Part shown: one piece after another, positions 38,761-48,468 of the stretch
Layout of the letters: every line of letters begins with the position of its first letter
How positions within the stretch are numbered: the stretch's first letter is position 1
Assembly (NCBI RefSeq): GCF_000334405.1
Contig: NC_020195.1
Span: 496,001-560,000, forward strand
DNA: 64,000 nt
Source of the DNA: Blattabacterium sp. (Blatta orientalis) str. Tarazona
GTDB taxonomy: Bacteria > Bacteroidota > Bacteroidia > Flavobacteriales > Blattabacteriaceae
Reading direction: 5' to 3'
The notes under the pieces: generated by a model
What the model was told of the DNA's origin: nothing
Databases searched by the model: none
The model's input: only the letters and a program-made list of their open reading frames with translations
Program-made: the position numbers and the translations under genes

Positions 38761-40635
38761 ATGTTTTTATTTTCAGATACTTATGATGTGATTGTAGTTG
38801 GAGGTGGTCATGCAGGAGCAGAAGCGGCATCCGCTTCTGCTAATATGGGGTCCAAAACTTTGCTAATCACTACAAATTTACAAACCATCGGTCAAATGTC
38901 TTGTAATCCAGCTATAGGAGGAATAGCAAAGGGGCAGATTATAAGAGAGATAGATGCTTTAGGAGGTTATTCCGGAATAATTACAGATTATAGTATGATA
39001 CAATTTAGAATGTTAAATAAATCTAAGGGGCCTGCAATGTGGAGTCCAAGAGCTCAATGTGATAGAAAATTATTTTCTAATAATTGGAGATCTTTTCTGG
39101 AAAAAAATAAAAAATTAGATCTATATCAGGATACAGTTACTTCTTTAATTGTAAAAAAGGAAAAAGTAAAAGGAGTTATAACTTCTTTTGGAATAAAAAT
39201 TAAAGGAAAATCGGTTATTCTCACAAATGGAACATTTTTAAATGGAAAAATTCATATTGGAAAAAAGATTGTTAGTGGAGGAAGAATAGCGGAACAAGAA
39301 GTTAAAGGAATTACAGAGCAATTAAAAAGTTTAGGATTTCGATATGGAAGGATGAAAACAGGAACATCTCCAAGAGTAGATGGACGTTCTTTAAACTACC
39401 ATAAAATGGGATCTCAAGAAGGAGATTTAAATCCTAAGAAATTCTCTTTTTCAAATACTATAAAATTAAGGAAACAACGTAAATGCCATATTACATGTAC
39501 CAATAAAAAAGTTCATGATTTAATTCGTAAAAATTTAAAACTTTCTCCAATTTTTACAGGATCTATTCAAGGCATAAGTCCTCGATATTGTCCTTCTATT
39601 GAAGAAAAGATTTATAGATTTCCAGATAAAGAAGAACACCATATTTTTGTAGAACCAGAAGGTTGGAATACTGTAGAAGTCTATATAAATGGATTTTCAA
39701 CTTCTTTACCAGAAAAAATACAATCTCAAGCTTTGAGAAACATTTCAGGATTTGAAAAAGCAAAAATGTTAAGACCAGGATATGCCATTGAATATGATTA
39801 TTTTCCTCCTATACAATTAAAACTTACTTTAGAAAGTAGATTAATTAGTAATCTTTTTTTTGCTGGACAAATTAATGGAACAACAGGATATGAAGAAGCT
39901 GCCGCGCAAGGTATAATTGCAGGAATTAATGCTCATTTAAAAATTCATCAAAAGGACCCTTTTATTCTTAAAAGAAGTCAAGCTTACATAGGGGTTTTAA
40001 TAGATGATTTGATAACAAAAGGAACAGAAGAACCCTATAGAATGTTTACTTCAAGAGCTGAGTATAGAATGTTATTACGTCAAGATAATGCAGACGAAAG
40101 ATTAACCTATATGGGATATAAAATTGGGCTCATTTCAGATGGAAAAATGAAAGCAGTAGATAAAAAAAAATCTAAGGTAGAAAAATGTCTTTCTTTTTTT
40201 CAAAAGGAGAATTTAAAACCAGAAATTATCAATCCTATTTTGATTGAAAAAAAATCTCCAATCATATTTCATGAAAAAAAAATAGATATTATTCTATCCC
40301 GTTCTGAAATTGATATCCATGATATTATTTCTATTCCATCCTTAAAAAATAAAATAGAAAAAAATAATTTTTCTCAAGAAATCTTGGAGCAAGTATCTAT
40401 TCGGATTAAATATAGAGGATATCTTGATAGAGAGAAAGAAAATGCAAAAAAATTGTTAAAACTTGAAAATCTTAAAATTCCCGAAAATTTTAATTATGAA
40501 AAAATACAATCTCTCTCTCTAGAGGCTAGAGAAAAATTAGCTTATCATCGTCCAATTTCATTGGCACAAGCATCAAGAATTAGCGGCGTTTCTCCTTCAG
40601 ATTTAAGTATTTTGTTAGTGTATATGGGGCGTTAA
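38761..40635 (+). CDS. mnmG: tRNA uridine-5-carboxymethylaminomethyl modification enzyme MnmG
   Basis: This FAD enzyme works with MnmE to modify U34 of several tRNAs. The dinucleotide-binding [10 protein letters not shown] is at residues 14-23. [22 protein letters not shown], with its catalytic cysteine, is near 48. The second signature, [16 protein letters not shown], is near 370. At 624 residues the protein is full length. It overlaps the end of the convergent DivIC-like gene by 4 bp. MnmA at the window end modifies the same wobble base. Confidence 0.97.
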   Translation: MFLFSDTYDVIVVGGGHAGAEAASASANMGSKTLLITTNLQTIGQMSCNPAIGGIAKGQIIREIDALGGYSGIITDYSMIQFRMLNKSKGPAMWSPRAQCDRKLFSNNWRSFLEKNKKLDLYQDTVTSLIVKKEKVKGVITSFGIKIKGKSVILTNGTFLNGKIHIGKKIVSGGRIAEQEVKGITEQLKSLGFRYGRMKTGTSPRVDGRSLNYHKMGSQEGDLNPKKFSFSNTIKLRKQRKCHITCTNKKVHDLIRKNLKLSPIFTGSIQGISPRYCPSIEEKIYRFPDKEEHHIFVEPEGWNTVEVYINGFSTSLPEKIQSQALRNISGFEKAKMLRPGYAIEYDYFPPIQLKLTLESRLISNLFFAGQINGTTGYEEAAAQGIIAGINAHLKIHQKDPFILKRSQAYIGVLIDDLITKGTEEPYRMFTSRAEYRMLLRQDNADERLTYMGYKIGLISDGKMKAVDKKKSKVEKCLSFFQKENLKPEIINPILIEKKSPIIFHEKKIDIILSRSEIDIHDIISIPSLKNKIEKNNFSQEILEQVSIRIKYRGYLDREKENAKKLLKLENLKIPENFNYEKIQSLSLEAREKLAYHRPISLAQASRISGVSPSDLSILLVYMGR

Positions 40636-40916
40636 TTTTTTTTTATTATGACAAACAAATCCTCATCTTCTTTTTTCATGTAGAATTTTTCTCTAGCTAA
40701 TTTTTCCAGATATTTAGGATCTGTCTTTAATTTTTTTAAATGATTTCCTTCCAAAAAAATTTTTTTCTTTAAAGAATCTCTATCTGAGATCATTTTATTT
40801 ATATTTTTTTTAAATTTCCAGTGTAATACTAAAGAATTTGTATCAAAAAAAAACATCCATATAAAGAAAAATAGACTGATCCAAAAATATTTACTCTTAA
40901 ATATTTTTTTTTTCAT
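40632..40916 (-). CDS. Septum formation initiator (DivIC/FtsB-like)
   Basis: This 94-residue bitopic protein has a cytoplasmic lysine-rich start, one membrane helix (about 10-28) and a coiled coil (about 35-65). The C-terminal [21 protein letters not shown] is the hallmark of the FtsB/DivIC family, which links early and late division proteins. The gene lies 29 bp downstream of a possible small membrane-protein frame and is convergent with mnmG. Confidence 0.87.
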   Translation of the reverse strand: MKKKIFKSKYFWISLFFFIWMFFFDTNSLVLHWKFKKNINKMISDRDSLKKKIFLEGNHLKKLKTDPKYLEKLAREKFYMKKEDEDLFVIIKKN

Positions 40917-40944
40917 AAAAAGCTATTCTATTTTCGATTCTTTT

Positions 40945-41079
40945 TTACAATTTTTTTATGATGTTCATTCCTACACTGATAAGCCAGTATATGCTAAAAA
41001 AAGATAAAAAAATAACACACCAAAATCCAGATATGGCTATGAATAGGAAGAGTAAAAATCCTATAAATTTAATTATCAT
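40945..41079 (-). CDS. Possible 44-residue membrane protein
   Basis: This short frame runs from ATG 41079 to TAA 40945, just upstream of the DivIC-like gene on the same strand. It starts MIIKFIGFLLFLFIAISGFW and contains a second hydrophobic stretch, so it could span the membrane once or twice, and it ends NIIKKL. I do not recognise the family. Support comes from position and composition only; hydrophobic frames arise easily by chance in T-rich DNA. Confidence 0.35.
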   Translation of the reverse strand: MIIKFIGFLLFLFIAISGFWCVIFLSFFSIYWLISVGMNIIKKL

Positions 41080-41128
41080 ACATGTTTTTTTTATATAAAG
41101 TTTATTAATTTCGTAAAAAAATAGGAAA

Positions 41129-42514
41129 ATGATTTTTAGAACAGAAAGAGATACATTGGGAGAAGTTCAAGTTCCTGTGGATAAGTATTGGGGAGCACAA
41201 ACAGAAAGATCAAGAAATAACTTTAAAATCGGATTGGAAGGATCTATGCCTATGGAAATTATTTACGCTTTTGCTCTTTTAAAAAAAGCGGCTGCACATG
41301 CTAATTTTGAATTAGGTATTTTGTCCAAAAAGAAAAGAGACTTTATCTCTTTGGTTTGTGAAGAAATTCTAGAAGGAAAATTAGATGATCAATTTCCTTT
41401 AGTTATATGGCAGACAGGATCTGGAACGCATTCTAATATGAATGTAAATGAAGTGATATCTAATAGATCTAAAGTTTTAATGGGAGAGAAACTTGGAAAA
41501 AGTAAGTCTTTTATACATCCTAATGATGATGTTAATAAGTCTCAATCTTCTAATGATACTTATTCTACCGTCATGCATATGGCTTCTTATAAAAAATTGG
41601 TAGAAAAAACCATTCCTTCTCTGGAAAAATTGCGTTCTACCTTAGAAAAAAAAAGCCATTCATTCAAGAATGTGGTTAAAATAGGAAGAACTCATCTTAT
41701 GGATGCTGTACCAATAACTTTAGGACAAGAATTTTCCGGTTATGTTTCTCAAATGAATCACGGGTTAAATTCTATCAAAAAAACTTTAGATCATCTTTCT
41801 GAGTTAGCTATTGGAGGAACAGCTGTAGGAACTGGATTAAATTCACCTGAAGGATATGATTTTAAAGTCATTGACTATATTTGTAAATATACTGGACTTC
41901 CATTTAAAGTGGCAGATAACAAATTCGAATCTATCGCCTCTCATGATGCCATAGTAGAATCTCATGCTTCTATAAAACAAATGGCGGTTTCTTTAATGAA
42001 GATATCAAACGATATCCGTTTTTTAGCTTCTGGACCTCGTTCAGGAATAGGAGAGATTTTTATTCCTGAAAATGAACCTGGATCTTCTATCATGCCTGGA
42101 AAAATAAATCCGACACAATGTGAAGCTCTTATGATGGTTTGTACACAAATAATAGGAAACGATATGGCTATTTCAATAGCTGGAGCATCAGGAAATTATG
42201 AATTAAATGTTTCTAAACCCTTAATGGCTTATAATTTTTTACAGTCTGCACAACTCTTGTCAGATGCTAGCATTTCTTTTTCCAATCTTTGTGTTCAAGG
42301 GATCACTCCAAATCATGCAAGGATTCAAGAACTACTAGAGAGATCTTTAATGCTAGTGACGGCGCTTAACACCAGCATAGGATACGAAAAATCTGCAAAA
42401 ATTGCAAGATGTGCATATGTGAATAACACTACTTTAAAAGAAGAAGCTATTAGGTTAGGATATTTAACCATAGAGGAATTTGATAAATTAGTAAAACCGG
42501 ATAAAATGATTTAA
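41129..42514 (+). CDS. fumC: Fumarate hydratase, class II
   Basis: This TCA-cycle enzyme interconverts fumarate and malate. The family signature [15 protein letters not shown] is near residues 316-330. The active-site blocks [32 protein letters not shown] and [17 protein letters not shown] are intact. The length is 461 residues. Its last four bases overlap the end of convergent tatD. Fumarate would also be the electron acceptor of a class 1A PyrD. Confidence 0.97.
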   Translation: MIFRTERDTLGEVQVPVDKYWGAQTERSRNNFKIGLEGSMPMEIIYAFALLKKAAAHANFELGILSKKKRDFISLVCEEILEGKLDDQFPLVIWQTGSGTHSNMNVNEVISNRSKVLMGEKLGKSKSFIHPNDDVNKSQSSNDTYSTVMHMASYKKLVEKTIPSLEKLRSTLEKKSHSFKNVVKIGRTHLMDAVPITLGQEFSGYVSQMNHGLNSIKKTLDHLSELAIGGTAVGTGLNSPEGYDFKVIDYICKYTGLPFKVADNKFESIASHDAIVESHASIKQMAVSLMKISNDIRFLASGPRSGIGEIFIPENEPGSSIMPGKINPTQCEALMMVCTQIIGNDMAISIAGASGNYELNVSKPLMAYNFLQSAQLLSDASISFSNLCVQGITPNHARIQELLERSLMLVTALNTSIGYEKSAKIARCAYVNNTTLKEEAIRLGYLTIEEFDKLVKPDKMI

Positions 42515-43278
42515 TTAAAAAAAAGTTCTTGTACATTCATATTAATAATGTCAGCTATTTTTTCTTCTGGAATAGAATAAACTTGAGAAAGTTTTTTTAA
42601 AATTATTTTTAGATAAATGGGTTCATTTCTTTTTCCTCTAAATGGATCTGGAGATAAATATGGAGAATCTGTTTCTAATACGATATTTTTTAAACTAATT
42701 TTATGTAAAAAGTGGCTGAGATCGTTTTTTTTAAAAGTGATAATCCCTCCAATGCCTAGTTTTAATCCAAAATCAATAATTTTTTTTGCTTGTTCTAAAG
42801 TTCCGGAAAAACAATGAAAAATTCCTTTTGTAGTAGGAAAAGTTTCTTCTAGAATTTCAAAAACTTGATCAAAAGCTTTTCTGCAATGAATAACTATAGG
42901 TAAATTTTTCATTTTTGCCCATTTTATTTGAGTTTGAAAAGCATATTTTTGTTCCATAATAAATTTTTTTTCTAAGTGAAAATCCATCCCAATTTCCCCT
43001 AAAGAAATGAAAGAATGTAGATCTAACCATTTTTTTATATTATTTAATTCTTTTTCTAAACTTTCTGGATGGACCTTACTTGGATGCAATCCGATCATTG
43101 GAAAACATATTTTCGGATATTTTTTTTCCAATTTTAATATTTTATGAATAGTTGAGCTATCTATAGATGGAAGAAAGAACCTATTTATTCCATTAAATAT
43201 CGCTTTTTTTATGACTAAATCTCTATCTACATCAAAATGTTTCATGTATAAATGAGTATGAGTATCCGTTATTTTCAT
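42511..43278 (-). CDS. TatD family metal-dependent deoxyribonuclease
   Basis: This TIM-barrel hydrolase has its metal ligands in place: DTHTHLY at residues 5-11, GEIGMDFH near 94, VIHCRKAF near 130, FHCFSG near 155 and ETDSPYLSP near 203. At 255 residues it is typical of TatD/YcfH 3'-5' DNases, which act in repair and quality control. It is divergent from fabD and convergent with fumC. Confidence 0.93.
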   Translation of the reverse strand: MKITDTHTHLYMKHFDVDRDLVIKKAIFNGINRFFLPSIDSSTIHKILKLEKKYPKICFPMIGLHPSKVHPESLEKELNNIKKWLDLHSFISLGEIGMDFHLEKKFIMEQKYAFQTQIKWAKMKNLPIVIHCRKAFDQVFEILEETFPTTKGIFHCFSGTLEQAKKIIDFGLKLGIGGIITFKKNDLSHFLHKISLKNIVLETDSPYLSPDPFRGKRNEPIYLKIILKKLSQVYSIPEEKIADIINMNVQELFFN

Positions 43279-43324
43279 TATAAAACGTTATTAATTTTGT
43301 TCAAATTAAAAATTTATTAGGAAT

Positions 43325-44188
43325 ATGAAGGCTTATATATTTCCAGGTCAAGGATCCCAATTTTTAGGCATGGGAAAAGATTTATACAAAACTTCTAGTT
43401 TAGCAAAAAAATTGTATCAATTGTCCGATGACGTTTTGGGATTTAAAATGACAAACATCATGTTCGACGGTTCTACTATGAAAGTTATAAAAAAAACTAA
43501 GTACACACAATTGGCTATTTATATCTATTCAGTAATACAAGCAAAAATATTAAATGATTTTTATCCGGATATGGTAGCTGGACATTCTCTTGGAGAATTT
43601 TCTGCTTTAGCTGCTATTGAAGTATTTTCTTTTGAGGATGGATTAAAATTAGTAGATAAAAGAGCTACTCTGATGCAAGAAATATGTGAGTCTATATATG
43701 GAGGGATGGCAGTCGTGTTTGGGTTAGAAGATGAGATAATAGAGAATGTTTGTAAAAAAGATCCTGGGATTATTGTTCCAGCTAATTATAATAGTCCTGG
43801 ACAATTAGTAATTTCCGGAGAAGAAAAAGCTCTGAAAAGAGTTTGTGCTTCTTTAGAAGAAATTGGGGCTAAAAAAATTTTAAAACTGCCCGTTCATGGA
43901 GCATTTCATTCTCCTATTATGGAACCAGCTAAAAAAAAATTAAAAATCTTTATGGAAAGAATTACTTTTAAAGATTCTAAATGTCCAATATATCAAAATG
44001 TAATCGCTAAATCAGTGAGTAATTCTGATGAAATAAAAAAAAATCTTATCGAACAGTTAACTTCTCCTGTTAAATGGAAACAATCAGTAGAAAATATGAT
44101 ACAAAAAGGAGCAGTTTCATTTACTGAAGTAGGACCAGGAAACGTTTTACAAGGAATAATAAAGAAGATTATAAAAAAGAATAATTAA
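43325..44188 (+). CDS. fabD: Malonyl-CoA-acyl carrier protein transacylase
   Basis: This enzyme transfers malonyl from CoA to ACP for fatty-acid synthesis. GQGSQFLGMG is at residues 8-17. The nucleophile is Ser88 in AGHSLGEFSALAA, and the catalytic histidine is in PVHGAFHSPIM near 195. The length of 287 residues fits. A GHMP kinase gene follows after 4 bp. Confidence 0.96.
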   Translation: MKAYIFPGQGSQFLGMGKDLYKTSSLAKKLYQLSDDVLGFKMTNIMFDGSTMKVIKKTKYTQLAIYIYSVIQAKILNDFYPDMVAGHSLGEFSALAAIEVFSFEDGLKLVDKRATLMQEICESIYGGMAVVFGLEDEIIENVCKKDPGIIVPANYNSPGQLVISGEEKALKRVCASLEEIGAKKILKLPVHGAFHSPIMEPAKKKLKIFMERITFKDSKCPIYQNVIAKSVSNSDEIKKNLIEQLTSPVKWKQSVENMIQKGAVSFTEVGPGNVLQGIIKKIIKKNN

Positions 44189-44192
44189 AAAT

Positions 44193-45161
44193 ATGAAATT
44201 ACAAGATTTACATTTTTTTTATTATTATAGTCATGGAAAATTGTTATTAACAGGAGAGTATTTAATTTTGCATGGAGCTTTTGGTTTAGCTTTACCCACA
44301 ATTAAAGGACAATCATTTACCATATTTTATTATAAAAATAAACCTACCTATCCCTGTTTATCTACTTTATCTTCTAAATTTTTACTCTGGAAGAGTTTTG
44401 ATGAAAAAGATAAACTTTGGTTTGAGGGAATCTTTCAACTTCCTTCTTTAGATATCTGTTATGAAACAGAAAAAAAAACGGCTTTTCGATTAAGAAATTT
44501 ATTGCTAAAATCCAGAGAAATTCGAAAAAATTTTCTTTCCAATACATTTGGAATATATGTAAAAACGAAATTAGAATTTCCTAGAAATTGGGGATTAGGA
44601 AGTAGTTCTACTTTGATCAGTAATATAGCAAAATGGTCCAGAGTAAAACCTCATTTATTATTAGAAAAAAATTTTCCAGGAAGTGGATATGATATTGCTT
44701 GTGGATATTATTCGAAACCTATAATTTTTAGAAGATTAAAAAATGAAGGACCTCATGTTATTCCTATAGATTTTAATCCATCATTTAAAAAAAAACTTTT
44801 TTTTTTATATCTAAACAAAAAACAGAATACTTCTGAAAGTATCCGATTTTTTCTAAAAAAAAAAAATCTAAAGATCTTTAGTAAAAGTATGGATTTCATA
44901 TCTTCTATTACACAAAAAATTCCTTTTGTAAACTTTAAAAGAATTGAAGAACTTTTGTTTAAACACGAAAAGATTATATCCGAAATATTAGATATCCCTA
45001 CTATAAAAGAAACATATTTTCCAGATTATTTAGGTTTGGTAAAAAGTTTAGGAGCTTGGGGAGGTGATTTTGTTTTAATCAGTTATAGAGATGGAATGAG
45101 AAAATATTTTTCAAAAAAAGGATTTTATACCCTTATTTCATTTGATGAGATGATTGTATGA
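44193..45161 (+). CDS. GYDIA-type GHMP kinase
   Basis: This GHMP-superfamily kinase has 322 residues. Motif 1 is SHGKLLLTGEYLILHG near residue 12, the ATP loop is WGLGSSSTLIS near 138, and the family name-giving GSGYDIACGYY is near 162. The GYDIA group is a Bacteroidetes branch related to mevalonate and phosphomevalonate kinases, but its substrate is not established to my knowledge. It follows fabD by 4 bp. Confidence 0.82.
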   Translation: MKLQDLHFFYYYSHGKLLLTGEYLILHGAFGLALPTIKGQSFTIFYYKNKPTYPCLSTLSSKFLLWKSFDEKDKLWFEGIFQLPSLDICYETEKKTAFRLRNLLLKSREIRKNFLSNTFGIYVKTKLEFPRNWGLGSSSTLISNIAKWSRVKPHLLLEKNFPGSGYDIACGYYSKPIIFRRLKNEGPHVIPIDFNPSFKKKLFFLYLNKKQNTSESIRFFLKKKNLKIFSKSMDFISSITQKIPFVNFKRIEELLFKHEKIISEILDIPTIKETYFPDYLGLVKSLGAWGGDFVLISYRDGMRKYFSKKGFYTLISFDEMIV

Positions 45162-45233
45162 TAGATTATCGATTTCTGATCGAAAATACACCTATCAAAG
45201 ATCAAAAAAAATTCTATTGATGGAGGAAAAATG

Positions 45234-45316
45234 TGCGGACGAAGGGATTCGAACCCTTATGCCTGATAGGCATCAGATCCTAAGTCTGACGTGTCTACCA
45301 ATTCCACCACGCCCAC
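45234..45316 (-). tRNA. tRNA-Leu (anticodon UAG)
   Basis: The acceptor stem GTGGGCG/CGTCCGC pairs with two G-U wobbles; the discriminator is A at 45234. The anticodon stem TCAGA/TCTGA closes the loop CTTAGGA (anticodon TAG, codon CUA). The class II variable arm (TGCCTATCAGGCA) is self-complementary. The T-arm is AAGGGTTCGAATCCCTT. It lies 18 bp before the 3' end of rng, on the same strand and downstream of it. Confidence 0.96.
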
Positions 45317-45334
45317 ATTAATAAATTTAAGAAA

Positions 45335-46849
45335 TTAATTTCTTTTAGAGGAAACTACTTCTTTATTTTTATTGAAAATTTGATATTCCGTGTATTTAAA
45401 AGAATCTCTAGGAATAATTTTAATCCATTTTTTATATTTAAACAGCCATTTATGTTGAATAGAAGGAAATCCTTTTTTCAGATATGCCGCCACAAAAGTA
45501 TGTATATGTAATTGTATTCCTTTATGAAATTTATCTTTTACAAGAGTTTCTAGAATAAATTCTAAATGATGAATATAAACTATAGGAGATTCTTGATGTT
45601 TTTTATCATGATGATTAGCTTTTAATTCAGCTCTTACTCTATGACGAGTAAATTGAACTAAACCAAATTCATTTGGAGGTAAAATTTGATGTTTGGCTCT
45701 ATCATTTTTCATTTTTTCTTTCAAATGTTCATATAATTTTTTTCTTTGATAGGGCTCAGACATATCTATAAAATCTACTACAATTATTCCTCCCATGTCC
45801 CTTAATCTCAGTTGTCTAGCGATTTCAGTTGCAGCTAAAAGATTGATTTTTAATATAGTATCTATTCTTTCTGATTCTGTACAATTTTTTTTAATGTGAT
45901 TAATCATCCCACTATTTACATCTATAACATGTAAAGCTTCAGTATGTTCAATAACAAGATAAGCTCCATTTGCAAGAGGAACATTTTTCCCCAAAGAAGT
46001 TTGTATCTGTTTTTCAATCCCATATTTTTCAAATATGGGAATATCTCCTCTATAATGTTTAATAATGCTGGTTTTTTCTGGGGCGATAAAAGATAAATAA
46101 GAATGAATTTCCTGGCAAAGGAACCTATTATTACAATAAATAGATTTAAAATCATCATTGAATGTATCTCTTAATAAACAAGAAGTTTTACTACTTTCGC
46201 TTAAAACCCTAACTGGAGGTAATTTGATTAAATTACTTAATATATTTTTCCATTTTTTTCTTAAAAAAAATAGTTCTTTTTTAAAAACTTGTTCTTTTTT
46301 TGAATAAGCTGCCGTTCGAATAATAATTCCAAATTCTTTTGGTTGTATTTTCTTTATACAAGAAATTAATCGACTTTTTTCTTTCGTGTTTTTAATTTTC
46401 TTAGAAATAGAAATCTTTTCTGAAAAAGGAATTAATACTAAATTTCTTCCAGGAATACATAACTTTGCAGTTAATTTTGGTCCTTTATTGGAAATGGGTT
46501 CTTTCGAAATTTGAACCAAAATTTTTTGTCCAGGATATAAAATTTTTTCTATAGAACTCCTATCTCCTTTTTGAGAAAAAAGAATTTTTTTTTGAGTTAT
46601 CAGACTTAACATTTTTTCTATTTGAAATCCAAGATCATTATAATGCAAAAAAGCTCCTTTGGAATATCCTATATCAATGATAGCCGCATTTAATCCATAT
46701 GAAATTTTTTTTACTACACCTAAATATATATCCCCTACAGAGAACTTTTTATTGAAAACTTCTCGGTGAAGTTCCAGCAACTTCCCTTCTTCTAAAAGGG
46801 CTATTTTTACTTCTTGTTCTTCTGCATTTATAACTAACTCTTTATTCAT
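45335..46849 (-). CDS. rng: Ribonuclease G/E family protein
   Basis: This endoribonuclease for RNA decay and rRNA processing has 504 residues from ATG 46849 (MNKELVINAEEQEVKIALLE). The S1 domain (GDIYLGVVKKISYGLNAAII, GAFLHYNDLG) is at about 35-110, with an insertion as in RNase G. The catalytic DNase I-like domain has VIDVNSG near 310 and the IIVVDFIDMS metal site near 350. It lies downstream of hup and a tiny basic-protein gene in an order common in Bacteroidetes. Confidence 0.94.
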   Translation of the reverse strand: MNKELVINAEEQEVKIALLEEGKLLELHREVFNKKFSVGDIYLGVVKKISYGLNAAIIDIGYSKGAFLHYNDLGFQIEKMLSLITQKKILFSQKGDRSSIEKILYPGQKILVQISKEPISNKGPKLTAKLCIPGRNLVLIPFSEKISISKKIKNTKEKSRLISCIKKIQPKEFGIIIRTAAYSKKEQVFKKELFFLRKKWKNILSNLIKLPPVRVLSESSKTSCLLRDTFNDDFKSIYCNNRFLCQEIHSYLSFIAPEKTSIIKHYRGDIPIFEKYGIEKQIQTSLGKNVPLANGAYLVIEHTEALHVIDVNSGMINHIKKNCTESERIDTILKINLLAATEIARQLRLRDMGGIIVVDFIDMSEPYQRKKLYEHLKEKMKNDRAKHQILPPNEFGLVQFTRHRVRAELKANHHDKKHQESPIVYIHHLEFILETLVKDKFHKGIQLHIHTFVAAYLKKGFPSIQHKWLFKYKKWIKIIPRDSFKYTEYQIFNKNKEVVSSKRN

Positions 46850-46909
46850 ACACAAAAACAAGGAAAAAAGTTTTAAAAATTATAAAAGATGAACTTTTGA
46901 TAAAAATTT

Positions 46910-47001
46910 TTATTTTTTTTTCTTATGTCTATTTTTCCTATTTCTTTTTTTTCTTTTATGGGTAGAAATTTTACGTCTTTTTCTTTTTTTCCGTTGGGCA
47001 T
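46910..47001 (-). pseudogene. 30-residue Lys/Arg-rich peptide gene with one base missing
   Basis: From ATG 47001 the strand reads MPNGKK and then goes out of frame. If one A is added to the A7 run (plus-strand T7 at 46984-46990) it reads MPNGKKRKRRKISTHKRKK, then NRKNRHKKKK and a stop at 46910, exactly 30 residues. This matches a very short, very basic peptide that I know from many Bacteroidetes between hup and rng. The sequence spans 92 bases where 93 are needed. Conservation of every other codon argues against long-standing decay. Confidence 0.72.
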
Positions 47002-47031
47002 AATTTTAAGTCGTTGTGTATCACCTACATA

Positions 47032-47325
47032 TTATTTTTTAATAGGGACGTTTTTTTTTACTAACTCAGTAAATTCTTTTGCAGGTTTAAATGCTGGTAT
47101 ATTATGCTCTGGAATGACAATAGACATATCTTTTGATATATGACGTCCAAGTTTTTTCGCTCTGTATTTAATAATAAAGGATCCAAATCCTCGTAAATAA
47201 ACATTTTCTCCAGATGTTAAGCTTTGTTTTATTTTTTTCATAAACGTTTCTATCACCTTTTGCGTGTCAATTCTCTCAGATCCCGTTTCGGATATGATTT
47301 CTGTTATTATATCTGCTTTTGTCAT
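47032..47325 (-). CDS. hup: HU-family DNA-binding protein
   Basis: This is a histone-like nucleoid protein of 97 residues. MTKADIITEIISETG starts the dimerisation helices; GENVYLRGFGSFIIKYR is the conserved beta-arm base near residues 40-56. The arm motif HNIPAFKPAKEFTELVK replaces the usual NPxTG region, with IPEHNIPAFKP. It leads into the small basic-protein gene and rng on the same strand and is divergent from mutY. Confidence 0.94.
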   Translation of the reverse strand: MTKADIITEIISETGSERIDTQKVIETFMKKIKQSLTSGENVYLRGFGSFIIKYRAKKLGRHISKDMSIVIPEHNIPAFKPAKEFTELVKKNVPIKK

Positions 47326-47410
47326 GTTTAATCATTATATATCGAATAACAAAATTCGGTTTCCTAAATATACCAATTTTTTATAAAATTGCTCTAAAAT
47401 TAACATAGAT

Positions 47411-48466
47411 ATGAATTTTTCTAAAAAAATAATAAACTGGTATAAAAATAATTATCGAAAACTTCCTTGGAGAGAGACTAAAAATCCATATTATGTATTA
47501 GTTTCGGAATTTATGTTGCAACAAACAAGAGTATCAAAAACTATAAAATATTATTTAGATTTTGTCAAAAAATTTCCTAATCTAGAAAAATTAGCCGATG
47601 CAGAAGAAAAAGAAGTGTTGAAAGAATGGGAAGGATTAGGTTATTATACAAGAGCTCGCTATTTACATTTGTTTGCTAAACAATTGGTAAAAGAAAAACA
47701 AAGTGGATTTTTTCCAAAAAAATATAAAGAATTAATCAAATATAAAGGGATAGGCCCATATACAGGGGCAGCTGTAGCTTCTATATGTTTCGATGAAGTG
47801 ATTCCTGCTTTGGATGGAAATGCTTATAGAGTATTTTCTAGATATCTAGGAATTTACCATAATATCACATCTTTTAGAGCAAAAAATATATTTAGATTTT
47901 TCATTTTAAAAATCATGGATCATAACGATCCAGGCATTTTCAATCAAGCTGTCATGGATTTAGGTTCTACTTTATGCACTCCAAGGAAAGCTAAATGTTT
48001 CTACTGTCCAGTAAAATCTTCTTGTTTTTCATTGAAAAATGGAACAGTCTATGATCTTCCTGTTAAAAACATAATAAAAAAATCTGTTTTGCATAGATTT
48101 TTTTATTATGTTTTTATATGGGATAAAAAGAACCATCTCTGTATTCAGAAAAGAAATAACCAAGACATATGGAAAGGTTTGTATGATTTTCCGTTAATAG
48201 AATCAGAAAAAAATCTTTCCATTAGCGAAATAAAAGATAAGATTTGGACGAGGTTTAGGATAATTGCTGATTCTATTATTTATCAAGTAATACATAAGTT
48301 AACTCATCAGACTTTATCCATTCAATTTTTAAATTGTAGAATCATACAAAATGTTCAAAAAGAAAAATACTTTGATAATTTTTTTTTCATTCCATACGAA
48401 AAAATTGTTGAATACCCTTTTCCTCGTCCAATTACCTTGTTTTTAAAACATGAAAAAATGATTTAG
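47411..48466 (+). CDS. mutY: A/G-specific adenine glycosylase
   Basis: This repair enzyme removes adenine paired with 8-oxoguanine. The active-site glutamate is in SEFMLQQTRV near residue 36, the helix-hairpin-helix is KYKGIGPYTGAAVAS near 115, and the catalytic aspartate is in PALDGNAYRVFSRY near 137. Four cysteines for the 4Fe-4S cluster are in CTPRKAKCFYCPVKSSC. The C-terminal MutT-like domain (about 220-351) is present. The length is 351 residues. Confidence 0.96.
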   Translation: MNFSKKIINWYKNNYRKLPWRETKNPYYVLVSEFMLQQTRVSKTIKYYLDFVKKFPNLEKLADAEEKEVLKEWEGLGYYTRARYLHLFAKQLVKEKQSGFFPKKYKELIKYKGIGPYTGAAVASICFDEVIPALDGNAYRVFSRYLGIYHNITSFRAKNIFRFFILKIMDHNDPGIFNQAVMDLGSTLCTPRKAKCFYCPVKSSCFSLKNGTVYDLPVKNIIKKSVLHRFFYYVFIWDKKNHLCIQKRNNQDIWKGLYDFPLIESEKNLSISEIKDKIWTRFRIIADSIIYQVIHKLTHQTLSIQFLNCRIIQNVQKEKYFDNFFFIPYEKIVEYPFPRPITLFLKHEKMI

Positions 48467-48468
48467 TT

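Noticed and set aside
46925..47143. 72-codon plus-strand frame, hydrophobic
   Set aside because: It is antisense to the basic-peptide locus and hup; its hydrophobicity comes from reversed lysine codons (TTT).
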